From the NCBI RefSeq assembly GCF_003073135.1, contig NZ_PGDQ01000001.1:62001-126000 (forward strand): a DNA stretch of 64,000 nt, in the 5' to 3' direction. Shown here piece after piece: positions 9,312 through 16,935 of this stretch. The translations under genes and the position numbers were made by a program. The stretch comes from Euzebya rosea. GTDB lineage: Bacteria > Actinomycetota > Nitriliruptoria > Euzebyales > Euzebyaceae. The notes beneath the pieces are model-generated. The model saw only the letters and a program-made list of their open reading frames with translations, was not told the DNA's origin and did not search any database. The stretch's first letter is position 1. Each line of letters starts with the position of its first letter.

Positions 9312-9545
9312 ATGATCGGCATCGAACAGCTGCCATGGGCGGACGACGCCAAGTGCCTCCAGGCGGAGCCCGACACCTTCTTCCCCGAGAAGGGTGGGTC
9401 GACGCGAGAGGCCAAGCGGATCTGCCAGATGTGCACCGTGAAACCCGAGTGCCTCGAGTACGCGCTGGCCAACGAGGAACGGTTCGGGATCTGGGGCGGA
9501 ATGAGTGAACGGGAACGTCGCAAGCTGAAGCGACTGGCCTCCTGA
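9312..9545 (+). CDS. whiB2: WhiB-family [4Fe-4S] regulator, WhiB2/WhmD type
   Basis: This 77-residue protein has the four cluster-binding cysteines at 15, 38, 41 and 47 (C-Xn-C-X2-C-X5-C), the G(I/V)WGG turn at 59-63 and a basic C-terminus (ERERRKLKR). The segments FFPEKGGSTREAKRIC and CLEYALANEERFGIWGG are diagnostic of the WhiB2/WhmD/WhiB subgroup. Proteins of this group partner with WhiA and control septation and sporulation or cell division (family knowledge). Gene order with the DUF3499 and manB genes downstream resembles the mycobacterial whiB2 locus. The Shine-Dalgarno is AAAGAGG. Confidence 0.95.
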   Translation: MIGIEQLPWADDAKCLQAEPDTFFPEKGGSTREAKRICQMCTVKPECLEYALANEERFGIWGGMSERERRKLKRLAS

Positions 9546-9627
9546 CCACGTCAGGGCTACCGCTGCCCCGGGGGGTGCGTCGATAGCCTGACCATTCGAC
9601 GCGCCCTTCGGCTCGTCACCGACGTTG

Positions 9628-12600
9628 ATGTCCACCCCCACCCCCACCACCCCGTCCGACGGCGAGCCGCTGCGCTCGTCGGCGCCGCCGCGCCCTGATT
9701 CGTCGCCGCGCCCTGATTCGTCGCCACGCACGGACTCCGTCCGACGCCCGGACGGTCCGCCGAGGGTCCTCGCGGTCCTCGTCGTCCACGACGGGGCGGA
9801 GTGGGTGCTCGGGGCCCTCCGCACCCTGCGGGCCCAGGGCTATCCCAACCTCGACGTGATCGCCGTCGACAACGCCTCGACCGACACGAGCGGCGAGCTG
9901 CTCAGGCGTCGGCTGCCCGAGGACCGGGTCCTGACGCTGGACCGCAACCAGGGCTTCGGCCGGGCGGTCGTCGCGGCCCTGCGTGCCACCGAGCACGAGG
10001 ACATCGACTACGTCCTGCTGGTGCACGACGACATGGCGTTGATGCCCGATGCCGTGCAGTGGCTCGTCGGCGCGATGGAGGAGGATCCGTCCCTGGCGAT
10101 CGTCGGGCCGAAGCTGCGCGAATGGGCCGACGACCCGTTGCTGCAGCAGGTCGGCATGAGCGCCGATGCCTTCGGCCGTGCCGAGGACCGGCTGGACGCC
10201 GACGAGCTGGACCAGGGGCAGCACGACTCCCGGGGGGACGTGCTGTGGGTGTCCTCCGCCGGCATGCTGCTGCGTCGCGAGGCGCTGGCCACCCTGGGCG
10301 GCTTCGACTCCCGCTTCGACCAGTTCCGCGACGACATGGACCTGTGCTGGCGGGCGTGGGTGACTGGCCGGCGGGTGGCGGTCGTGCCGTCGGCAGTGGG
10401 CTACCACCTCGCGGCCTCGGCCCATCACGTCAAGGGTCGGCGCAGCCCCGAGGAGGCCCGCTACCGCATCGAGCGGCACACGCTGGCCTCGATGCTGAAG
10501 AACTACTCGGGCCGACGCCTGGCGTGGGTCCTGCCGCTCGGCGCCCTCATCGACGTCCTGCGGATCCTCGGCCTCGTGCTGTCCCGTCGGTTCGCCGAGG
10601 GCTTCGCGATGGTCCGTGCCTACCTGTGGAACCTGGCCCAGCTGCCCGCGACGCTTCGTCGTCGCCGCGCCGTGCAGGCAGCACGCCGCCAGCCCGACTC
10701 CCGGCTGTCCAGCCTCTTCACCCCGGGCCTGCCACGGCTTCGGCGCTACGGCGAGTCGATCATGGAGCTGGTCTCCGGCGGCTCGACCCAGGCCCTCGTC
10801 GACGCCGACGACGTCACCGTCGCGCGCGTGGACCCGCTGGCCGACCAGCCCGTCCAGCGGTTCCTCCGCGACCGGCCCCTGGTCCTCCTCGGCATCCCCC
10901 TGCTGCTGGCGTTCCTCGCCTCGCTCAGCGGCTTCCTCGGTGAGGGACAGCTGGTCGGTGGCGAGATCTCTCCGTGGCCCGAGGACGCCACGGCGTTCCT
11001 GCAGTCCTACCTCAGCCCCTGGGGTGGTGAGCCGCTGGCGTCCGCCTCGTTCCCCTCCCCGGTCCAGGCGATCCTCGGCATCCTCTCCAGCCTGCTCGGC
11101 AGCGCGTGGCTGGCCCAGCGGGTGCTGGTCTTCGGGCTGGTGCCGCTGGCGTTCGTCGTCACCCTTCGTGCCGGACGGCTGGTCACCAGCCGCCCCTGGC
11201 CGCGCGTCATCGGTGCCGCCGTCTACGTGACCTCGCCGGTCGTCCTGGGTGCGCTGGGCGAGGGCCGCTACGGCGTGGCCGTCGTGGCGACGCTGCTGCC
11301 CGGCATCGTGTCGCTGGTCATCCGCGCGACCAACCCCTCGACCAACCGTGGCGTGGCCTGGCGCAGCACCGCGCTGCTGTCCCTCGCCGTCCTCCTCGCC
11401 CTGGGGTCGGCACCGGTGGAGGGACTCCTGGCGCCTGCGGTCGTGATCGTCGGCATGCTCGTGGCGCTGCTGCGCGGCTGGATCCGCCCGCTGCTGCGCC
11501 TGGCCGTCGGTGGGGCCAGCGCGGTCGTCATGCTGGCGCCGTGGCTGTTCGACGTGCTTCGCGACGGTGGCCCCTCGGGTGGCACCCTCGCCACCGACGG
11601 CGGGCCGCCCGCCATCCTCGGACTGCCCCTCTGGCAGGCCATCGTCGGCCAGCCCCACATCGTCGACGGGCTCGACGGGACCCTCGGCTGGGTCATGCTG
11701 GCCATCCCGGGGGCGATCCTCCTCGGCGCGCTCGTCGTGGGCATGCGTGCCCGTCCCCTCATCACCGGTGCCCTGGTGCTGCTGGTCGTCACCTCCGGCG
11801 CCGCGGGCTGGGCGGCGTCGTTCTACCGCCTCCCCCTCGTCTGGCCCCCCGCCCTGCTGCTGCCGGGCGCGGTCGCCCTGGCCGTGCTGGCCATGATCGT
11901 GGCCCGCTGGTCCACCGAGACCCTGCTTGCCAGCGACTTCGGGGCCGGGCAGGTCGGCACCGGCGTCGCCGCGATGGGCATCGCCATCGGCTTGGTCGCG
12001 GGCATCACCCTGCTGGCCGGCGGACCCTGGGTCGAGCTCCGCCAGGACCCACAGCTGCTGCCCGCCTTCATCGGCGCCGACGTCGACCAGCTCGGCGAGT
12101 ACCGCGTCCTGCTGCTGGACCGGGCCGAGGACGGCACCGTGCGGTGGGAGGTCACGGGTGCCCAGGGGCCGACCATGGTGTCCTTCGGCACGATCCGCAA
12201 CGAGCCCCTGACCCGCTTGCTGGACGACACCGTCACCCAGGCGGTGGCCGGCGTCGGGGACTCCCCGGGGGCCGTGCTCGGGCTGCTGAACGTCCGGTAC
12301 GTCGTGCTGCTCGCACCCGACGCGGAGATCCAGGCATCCCTCGCCGGCCAGCGCGCCCTCGAGCCGCTCCCGTCCACCGCCGCGGTCGCCTACCGGGTCA
12401 GCAGCTGGCTGCCCCGGGCCAGCGTCGTGCCCGAACCCGCGGCGTCCCAGCTGCTGGCCTCCGGGCTGCCCAGCTTCGGCAACCGCACCGCCGAGGGCGC
12501 CCTCGTGCACGTCGGTCCCGGCGAGTACAGCGGCGGGGCCGGCGGGCCCACCGACGGCCTGCTGGTCCTGTCGGAGGCCGACTCGGGGTCCTGGCGTGCC

Positions 12601-12927
12601 GTGGACGCCGGCGGGGAGCTGGAACGCGTCGACCTGCCGCCCGTGACGGCCTTCCGCGTCGACAACAGCCCCGAGGACCGGTTCCGGGTCGTCGCTGCAG
12701 GCGGCCTCCGTCGCAGGGCCGTCGTGGCCGTGCAGCTGCTGGTCGCGCTCGGCGTGATCTCCCTGGCGCTCCGTCCGCCCGGCCGTCGTGAGGACGAGGA
12801 GCCGGTGGCCACCCTGCCGACCGAGCTCGTCGGGCTGGCCGACACCACCACCGTGATCCCCCGCATCGACCCCAACGCCCCGCCACCCGGTACGACCCGT
12901 GGCCAGACCCCTGGGGGTGTCCGATGA
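9628..12927 (+). CDS. Large membrane protein with N-terminal GT2 glycosyltransferase domain
   Basis: The protein has about 1099 residues. A Pro/Ser-rich N-terminus precedes a GT2 domain at roughly residues 45-290, with VDNASTDTSGELL, VHDDMALMPDAVQW as the metal site and DQFRDDMDLCWRAW as the acceptor/catalytic motif. A block of about a dozen hydrophobic helices spans residues 400-790. An extracytoplasmic domain and a last membrane helix near 1040 follow, ending in a Pro-rich tail. Proteins of this build sit beside DUF5719 genes in many actinobacteria and probably assemble envelope glycans at the membrane. The start is either ATG 9628 or the adjoining TTG 9625; no clear Shine-Dalgarno is visible. 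The 3' end overlaps the next gene by ATGA. Confidence 0.85.
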   Translation: MSTPTPTTPSDGEPLRSSAPPRPDSSPRPDSSPRTDSVRRPDGPPRVLAVLVVHDGAEWVLGALRTLRAQGYPNLDVIAVDNASTDTSGELLRRRLPEDRVLTLDRNQGFGRAVVAALRATEHEDIDYVLLVHDDMALMPDAVQWLVGAMEEDPSLAIVGPKLREWADDPLLQQVGMSADAFGRAEDRLDADELDQGQHDSRGDVLWVSSAGMLLRREALATLGGFDSRFDQFRDDMDLCWRAWVTGRRVAVVPSAVGYHLAASAHHVKGRRSPEEARYRIERHTLASMLKNYSGRRLAWVLPLGALIDVLRILGLVLSRRFAEGFAMVRAYLWNLAQLPATLRRRRAVQAARRQPDSRLSSLFTPGLPRLRRYGESIMELVSGGSTQALVDADDVTVARVDPLADQPVQRFLRDRPLVLLGIPLLLAFLASLSGFLGEGQLVGGEISPWPEDATAFLQSYLSPWGGEPLASASFPSPVQAILGILSSLLGSAWLAQRVLVFGLVPLAFVVTLRAGRLVTSRPWPRVIGAAVYVTSPVVLGALGEGRYGVAVVATLLPGIVSLVIRATNPSTNRGVAWRSTALLSLAVLLALGSAPVEGLLAPAVVIVGMLVALLRGWIRPLLRLAVGGASAVVMLAPWLFDVLRDGGPSGGTLATDGGPPAILGLPLWQAIVGQPHIVDGLDGTLGWVMLAIPGAILLGALVVGMRARPLITGALVLLVVTSGAAGWAASFYRLPLVWPPALLLPGAVALAVLAMIVARWSTETLLASDFGAGQVGTGVAAMGIAIGLVAGITLLAGGPWVELRQDPQLLPAFIGADVDQLGEYRVLLLDRAEDGTVRWEVTGAQGPTMVSFGTIRNEPLTRLLDDTVTQAVAGVGDSPGAVLGLLNVRYVVLLAPDAEIQASLAGQRALEPLPSTAAVAYRVSSWLPRASVVPEPAASQLLASGLPSFGNRTAEGALVHVGPGEYSGGAGGPTDGLLVLSEADSGSWRAVDAGGELERVDLPPVTAFRVDNSPEDRFRVVAAGGLRRRAVVAVQLLVALGVISLALRPPGRREDEEPVATLPTELVGLADTTTVIPRIDPNAPPPGTTRGQTPGGVR

Positions 12928-14726
12928 CCGACCTGGACCGTCCCCGTGGTCGCAAGCGCGGTGTCGCGCTGCTGCTGGCCGCTGTCCTCGTGGTGGTCGG
13001 CAGCGTCGCCGCTGGCCAGGTGACGACCTCGCGCGAGCTCGAGCCACCGTCGCCGAGCGACGTCGCGGCGGCCACCACCGGGACGGCCTACTGCCCGGTC
13101 ACCGCGGGGGAGGGCAGCGGCGCTGCGCTGGTGCTGTCCTCGGCCAGCGACATCGACAGCGAGGTGGCCATCACCCGTTACGTCGACGGGGTCCCCACCG
13201 TCGAGCCGCCCAGCCTGCTGCAGGCCGGCACGTCGGCCACCCTGCCGATCCCCGCCGACCAGCTCGGCCAGCCGCTGACCGTCAGCTGGCGAGGTGGCCC
13301 GATGGTGGCCAGCTACCAGCTGACCGACGGCGAGGAGGTCGCGGTGTCGGGGTGTGCGACCAGCCCGGCATCGCAGTGGCACCTGACCGGCTTCGACACG
13401 AGCCTCGGGTCGGAGTCGCTGCTGCACCTGATGAACCCCTTCGACCAGGACGCCCTGGTCAGCCTCCAGTTCGGCACGGCCGAGGGTCGGGTCGAGCTGG
13501 TGATCGCCGACGAGATCCTGGTCCCCGCCGGGTCCTCCCAGGTCCTGGACCTGGCGCAGTTCCGTCCCGAGGCCCCCGACCTGGCCGTGACGGTGACCAG
13601 CCGTGCAGGACGCGTCGTGCCGCAGGGTCAGGTGCGCCTGGCGCCACCGGCGGAGAACGTCGAGGGTCCGACGGGCACCGCGCTGATCGAGGCCGTCACC
13701 CGCGCCGAGGAGGACATCGCCGTCGCCGAGGCGACCAGCGACGGTGTCACCACCTCGTGGGTGACGCTGTACAACCCCGGGACCCGGGCTGCTGCCGTGC
13801 AGCTGCAGGTGTCCACCCCGCTCGGTGATGCCGCGTCGTTGGCGTCGGAGACCACCGTGCCGGCGGGGGGCACGACGAGGATCGACCTCCAGGGCCTTTC
13901 GGCGCTGCCCCGCTTCGGGGTCCGCCTGACCAGCGTCAACGGGGTCGGTGTCGTGGCGACGCGCACCTCGGCCATCGAGGACGTCCAGCGCACCGGCGTG
14001 GCCGTCGCGACCGCGGTGCCCGCTGCGGCGGTTGGCTGGACCGTCGCCGGCGGTCAGGCCGCGAGCTCGACCGTCACCCTGTACAACCCGGGCGCGGAAG
14101 TGGCCACGGCCAACGTGCAGGTCGCCGGCGGCATGCCCGAGACATGGACCGCCGTGGCGGTACCGCCCAACGGCATCGCCTCCCTGTCGCTGTCGGAGGC
14201 CACCCCCGAGGGGCCGGCGAGGGTCTCGACGGACCTGCCGCTCGTCGCCGGGGTCGTCAACCTGCGGCCGGAGAGCGCCACAGCGTTCTGGTCGGCCACG
14301 GGCGTCGACACCGGCGCGCTCCTCGGCGGCGGCCAGGCGGTCGCGGCACAACGCGATCCCGGCCTGACCTCGATACCGGCGATCTCGGCCACGGCCACTC
14401 CCACGCCGGCGGTCGTCGACGAGAGCGGTGGCGCCGAGGGGGGGATCGGGTCGGAGGCGGAGGACGTCGGACCGAGCGTGACCCCGGTGCCCATACCCGA
14501 GATCACCCCACCCGTCGTGCCCTCCTCCACCGCCAGCCCGGCCACGGGTGGGACGTCGGAGCCCAGCGAGGACCAGCCGGCCCCGAGCACTCCTGCGCCG
14601 GCACCAACCCCCTCCGGCGAGCCCAGCGCGAGCCCCACGCCGCTGCCCCCGGGCACCAGCGAGGAGGAGGGCAGCCTGTTCGGCAAGGTCCGCCGCGGTC
14701 ACCGCCGCCGTCCCACCGCCCGGTGA
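12924..14726 (+). CDS. Membrane-anchored extracytoplasmic protein, DUF5719-like
   Basis: The protein has 600 residues. A short basic cytoplasmic tail and one transmembrane helix (about residues 13-31, GVALLLAAVLVVVGSVAAG) precede a large beta-rich exported region. At least two copies of a motif of the type VTLYNPG...VPAGGTTRIDL are visible, near residues 280 and 385. Two cysteines (in YCPV and SGCATS) could form a disulfide. The final 90 residues are a Pro/Ser/Thr-rich spacer ending in a basic tail (GKVRRGHRRR). Coupling by ATGA to the membrane glycosyltransferase implies joint action in envelope glycan assembly. The function is unknown, and the DUF assignment rests on pattern and context. 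Confidence 0.75.
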   Translation: MTDLDRPRGRKRGVALLLAAVLVVVGSVAAGQVTTSRELEPPSPSDVAAATTGTAYCPVTAGEGSGAALVLSSASDIDSEVAITRYVDGVPTVEPPSLLQAGTSATLPIPADQLGQPLTVSWRGGPMVASYQLTDGEEVAVSGCATSPASQWHLTGFDTSLGSESLLHLMNPFDQDALVSLQFGTAEGRVELVIADEILVPAGSSQVLDLAQFRPEAPDLAVTVTSRAGRVVPQGQVRLAPPAENVEGPTGTALIEAVTRAEEDIAVAEATSDGVTTSWVTLYNPGTRAAAVQLQVSTPLGDAASLASETTVPAGGTTRIDLQGLSALPRFGVRLTSVNGVGVVATRTSAIEDVQRTGVAVATAVPAAAVGWTVAGGQAASSTVTLYNPGAEVATANVQVAGGMPETWTAVAVPPNGIASLSLSEATPEGPARVSTDLPLVAGVVNLRPESATAFWSATGVDTGALLGGGQAVAAQRDPGLTSIPAISATATPTPAVVDESGGAEGGIGSEAEDVGPSVTPVPIPEITPPVVPSSTASPATGGTSEPSEDQPAPSTPAPAPTPSGEPSASPTPLPPGTSEEEGSLFGKVRRGHRRRPTAR

Positions 14727-14733
14727 CCGACAC

Positions 14734-14804
14734 CGCTCGCTGATCCACTGCGCTCGTTGATCAACGGCGCCCGCTGACCGAGACGGCCCGCTTACCGAGA
14801 CCGG
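14734..14804. repeat. Degenerate tandem repeat, four units of 17-19 bp
   Basis: Units at 14734-14750, 14751-14767, 14768-14786 and 14787-14804 share a core of the type CGCTCGCTGATC / CCGCTGACCGAGAC. The last two share CCGCT-ACCGAGAC almost exactly. The array fills most of the gap between two convergent genes and may serve as a transcription end or simply be slippage. Confidence 0.55.
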
Positions 14805-14827
14805 GGCGGGGACGGCGACCGCCGCGG

Positions 14828-15226
14828 TCAGCCCGTCGGGCCCAGTCCCAGCGCCTCGCGTACAGCGTTCGCGACCGCCTCGGCGAGCAGGCCCTGCAGC
14901 TCCTCGCGGGTCGTGGCCCGAAGCTCCACCGGGCGGCGATGGACCGTCAGCCGTGCCGGCCTGTCACCGTGGCCCAGCCCGACCCGAGCCAACGGCATGT
15001 CGCCGGCCGGGCGCAGCTCCTCCAGCGACCGCCGCGACGGGACGTCGGTCACCACGATGTCGACCGGGTCCAGGTGGGCGCGGAGGTCGCCGGGCAGCGC
15101 CGCGACGGCGCCGCGCACCAGCACGACGAACCGGGCGGCGCTTGCCGTGCGGAAGCCGTCGGTCGGTCGGTGGCGCAGGTCGTTGTCGGCACGGGTGCCC
15201 CGGCCGTGCCGGTCTCGGTCGCTCAT
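14828..15226 (-). CDS. Degenerate Rv3259-type zincin metallopeptidase homologue, catalytic motif lost
   Basis: This 132-residue protein lies between whiB2 and the DUF3499 gene on the opposite strand, exactly the placement of Rv3259 in mycobacteria. Active relatives have an N-terminal 'F..LV..AL..LP..L' helix, a glycan-protease-like core, and a late helix carrying HEIAHHFGI. Here the helix ARFVVLVRGAVAALPGDLRA, the RPVEL strand and the TREELQGLLAEAV helix are recognisable. The zinc motif, however, is replaced by AVANAVREALGLG, with no histidines. It is therefore probably a non-catalytic homologue. Assignment is by pattern and synteny; an unrelated small protein remains possible. Confidence 0.65.
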   Translation of the reverse strand: MSDRDRHGRGTRADNDLRHRPTDGFRTASAARFVVLVRGAVAALPGDLRAHLDPVDIVVTDVPSRRSLEELRPAGDMPLARVGLGHGDRPARLTVHRRPVELRATTREELQGLLAEAVANAVREALGLGPTG

Positions 15227-15319
15227 GTCCGACAGTGATACTGCATCGGCTCGACTTCACGTGCTCGATGCGGTACGTCGTGTCCGACGCAAATGCGCGG
15301 TTCCGGGGTCCGGAGGTCG

Positions 15320-15325
15320 TACGGT
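15320..15325 (+). promoter_or_regulatory. -10 box TACGGT, leaderless DUF3499 gene
   Basis: The TANNNT hexamer ends 7 nt before the ATG at 15333, so the transcript would start at or next to the start codon. It supports the chosen start. Confidence 0.5.
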
Positions 15326-15332
15326 CGAGGAC

Positions 15333-16058
15333 ATGGCCGACATGCGTTCGTGCATCAAGACCGGTTGTCGCTGGCCCGCCGCCGCGACGCTGAGCTATCG
15401 CTACGCCTCCGCCGAGGTCTGGTTGTCCGACCTCGGCGACGACCATCCGGCCACCCATGACCTGTGTCCCCACCATGCGGACTGCCTGACGGTCCCCAAG
15501 GGCTGGACCCTCGTCGACACACGCCAGCCGGTCGAGGCGCCGAAGGAGCCGTCGGCGGCCGAGATCGTCGAGCGGGCGACCCGCCTGCGCGAGGGGGTCC
15601 GGAGCATGCTCCAGGCCGCGCCGCCGGAGCCCCCGAGGCCGCCGTCCCGCTACGACGCGCTGCTCGACGACCTTCCCTCCTACGCCCCCGAGGACGAGGG
15701 AGAGGACGAGGGCGAGGACCGGCAGCAGCCCCGTCCCGTACGCGTCGAGGACGACCGTCCCTCGCCCGCCCTCACTCGCGTCGCCCACGAGCTGGCCCCG
15801 GTGATCCGCGAGATGGCGGCGGACCTCTCGGGCACCGTCGTCGGGACGCTGGAGATCGACCTGGAGGACCGGCCGGCCCCGGACGGGCAGCACGATGGCC
15901 GAGCGGACGGGCGCGAGGCCGTCACCAGCGAGCGCGGGGAGCCGGATGCCCACGAGGAGGCCGTGGCGCCGGTGGTTCCGCCGGTCCCGCAGCCGGCACG
16001 TCGGGAGGCCGTCGTAGTCCAGCTGCCCCTCCGGACGATGGACTCAAGTGTTGAATGA
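15333..16058 (+). CDS. DUF3499 family protein (Rv3258c type)
   Basis: This protein has 241 residues. The N-terminal domain (residues 1-65) carries two Cys pairs or singles and His residues (CIKTGCRWPAAATLSYRY; HDLCPHHADCLTVPKGW), the conserved core of DUF3499, which probably binds zinc. The remaining 175 residues are a variable extension with an acidic stretch (EDEGEDEGED). The gene sits immediately upstream of the manB region in many actinobacteria and has no assigned function. The ATG was chosen because DUF3499 starts there and a TACGGT box lies 7 nt upstream. The end of the gene contains the 11-mer TCAAGTGTTGA, also found at the TetR promoter. Confidence 0.85.
   Translation: MADMRSCIKTGCRWPAAATLSYRYASAEVWLSDLGDDHPATHDLCPHHADCLTVPKGWTLVDTRQPVEAPKEPSAAEIVERATRLREGVRSMLQAAPPEPPRPPSRYDALLDDLPSYAPEDEGEDEGEDRQQPRPVRVEDDRPSPALTRVAHELAPVIREMAADLSGTVVGTLEIDLEDRPAPDGQHDGRADGREAVTSERGEPDAHEEAVAPVVPPVPQPARREAVVVQLPLRTMDSSVE
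16044..16054. repeat. TCAAGTGTTGA element, copy 1
   Basis: This AT-rich 11-mer (TCAA-GTG-TTGA) recurs at 18638-18648 at the TetR gene start. It lies 76 bp before the DUF6788-like gene. It may be a second operator site for the same regulator, or chance. Confidence 0.25.
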
Positions 16059-16129
16059 GGGCAACGTGACTTCTTGTCCCAGCCACAGAAAGATCGAGTC
16101 GACGGTCACGCGACGGGGAAGGTGAGCGC

Positions 16130-16501
16130 ATGGGGTTGTCCCGCAGTCTGGTCGCCGATGTCCGCCGGCTGCCCGAAGCCGAGCTCCGCCAGCTCCTGAT
16201 CCTCGCGAGGGGCCTCCTGCTGGACAGCGAGGCGCCGGTGGTCGAGATCGATGACGTCCCGGGCATGCCGTCGGTGCAGTACCGGCAGAAGTTCGTCCGC
16301 TGCAACAAGGATGCATGTGCCACCTGCCCGCACGGGCCGTACTGGTACGCACACTGGCACGAGGACGGCCGCAAGCGCAGCCAGTACATCGGGAGCGAGC
16401 TGCCCGCCCAGGTCCGCAGGAAGCTCGAGGCGCTTGACGCCGAACGTGACGGGCCGGACCCCGACGGCAACGGCGGTGGCCCGGGCCTGCGGCTGCTCTG
16501 A
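16130..16501 (+). CDS. Small Cys-containing protein, DUF6788-like
   Basis: This protein has 123 residues. An N-terminal helix (LSRSLVADVRRLPEAELRQLL) precedes a compact domain YRQKFVRCNKDACATC, then GPYWYAHWHEDGRKRSQYIG. This pattern (R..C.K..C..C..GPYWYA.W...GR..S.YIG) is that of DUF6788 proteins. The three cysteines and nearby His suggest a zinc site. The function is unknown; relatives are often found near mobile or DNA-processing genes, but nothing mobile is visible here. The Shine-Dalgarno sequence is GAAGGTGA. Confidence 0.75.
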   Translation: MGLSRSLVADVRRLPEAELRQLLILARGLLLDSEAPVVEIDDVPGMPSVQYRQKFVRCNKDACATCPHGPYWYAHWHEDGRKRSQYIGSELPAQVRRKLEALDAERDGPDPDGNGGGPGLRLL

Positions 16502-16650
16502 GGCGTCGAAAGGCCACGTGCGGTGCGTCGGCGGGGCCGGCATGACTAGCCCTGCTGCGCCCGGAATCTGGCCACGACGAGCCATGGCGAGGTCGCCGCT
16601 GCATGCCGATGTTCAGGGGTGAGCGGAATCGACTCGGAAGGCGAACCGCC

Positions 16651-16833
16651 ATGGCAACCCACATCTCGTGCCCCAACTGCGCCAGCACCGACCTGCTGAG
16701 CGTTGCGCTGGCCCCCAAGGATCGTCCGATGCAGTTCCACACCTGCCGCCATTGCGAGCAGCGCTGGTGGGAGGACATCGCCGAAGGCGCTGACGTCGGC
16801 CTCGACGTCGTGATCGCGGAGCTGAGCAGCTGA
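16651..16833 (+). CDS. Small zinc-ribbon protein
   Basis: This 60-residue protein has two CxxC knuckles (CPNC near residue 8, CRHC near residue 33), separated by 21 residues with an aromatic 'RWW' just after the second. This is the layout of a TFIIS-like zinc ribbon. A GGAAGG Shine-Dalgarno precedes the ATG at 16651. The frame is open further upstream but without a better signal. A nucleic-acid or protein-binding role is plausible; the function is unknown. Confidence 0.7.
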   Translation: MATHISCPNCASTDLLSVALAPKDRPMQFHTCRHCEQRWWEDIAEGADVGLDVVIAELSS

Positions 16834-16879
16834 CCTGCTGACCCGCCAGACGCGGTCCACGACCGCCCCAGAACGGCCT

Positions 16880-16910
16880 CCGGCGCCCGACCCGATGGGT
16901 CCGGCGCCGG
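16880..16910. terminator. Bidirectional GC-rich hairpin between convergent genes
   Basis: CCGGCGCC (16880-16887) pairs with GGCGCCGG (16903-16910), and GACCC with GGGTC, around a GAT loop. It lies between the zinc-ribbon gene and the convergent FAD oxidase gene. There is no U-tract. Confidence 0.5.
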
Positions 16911-16935
16911 CCCCAACTCCGGCCACTCGTCCCCG

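Noticed and set aside
9616-13047. An 1143-residue minus-strand frame opposite the membrane glycosyltransferase
   Set aside because: Its composition is His/Gln/Gly/Arg-rich shadow sequence; the plus-strand gene has clear GT2 motifs and membrane helices.
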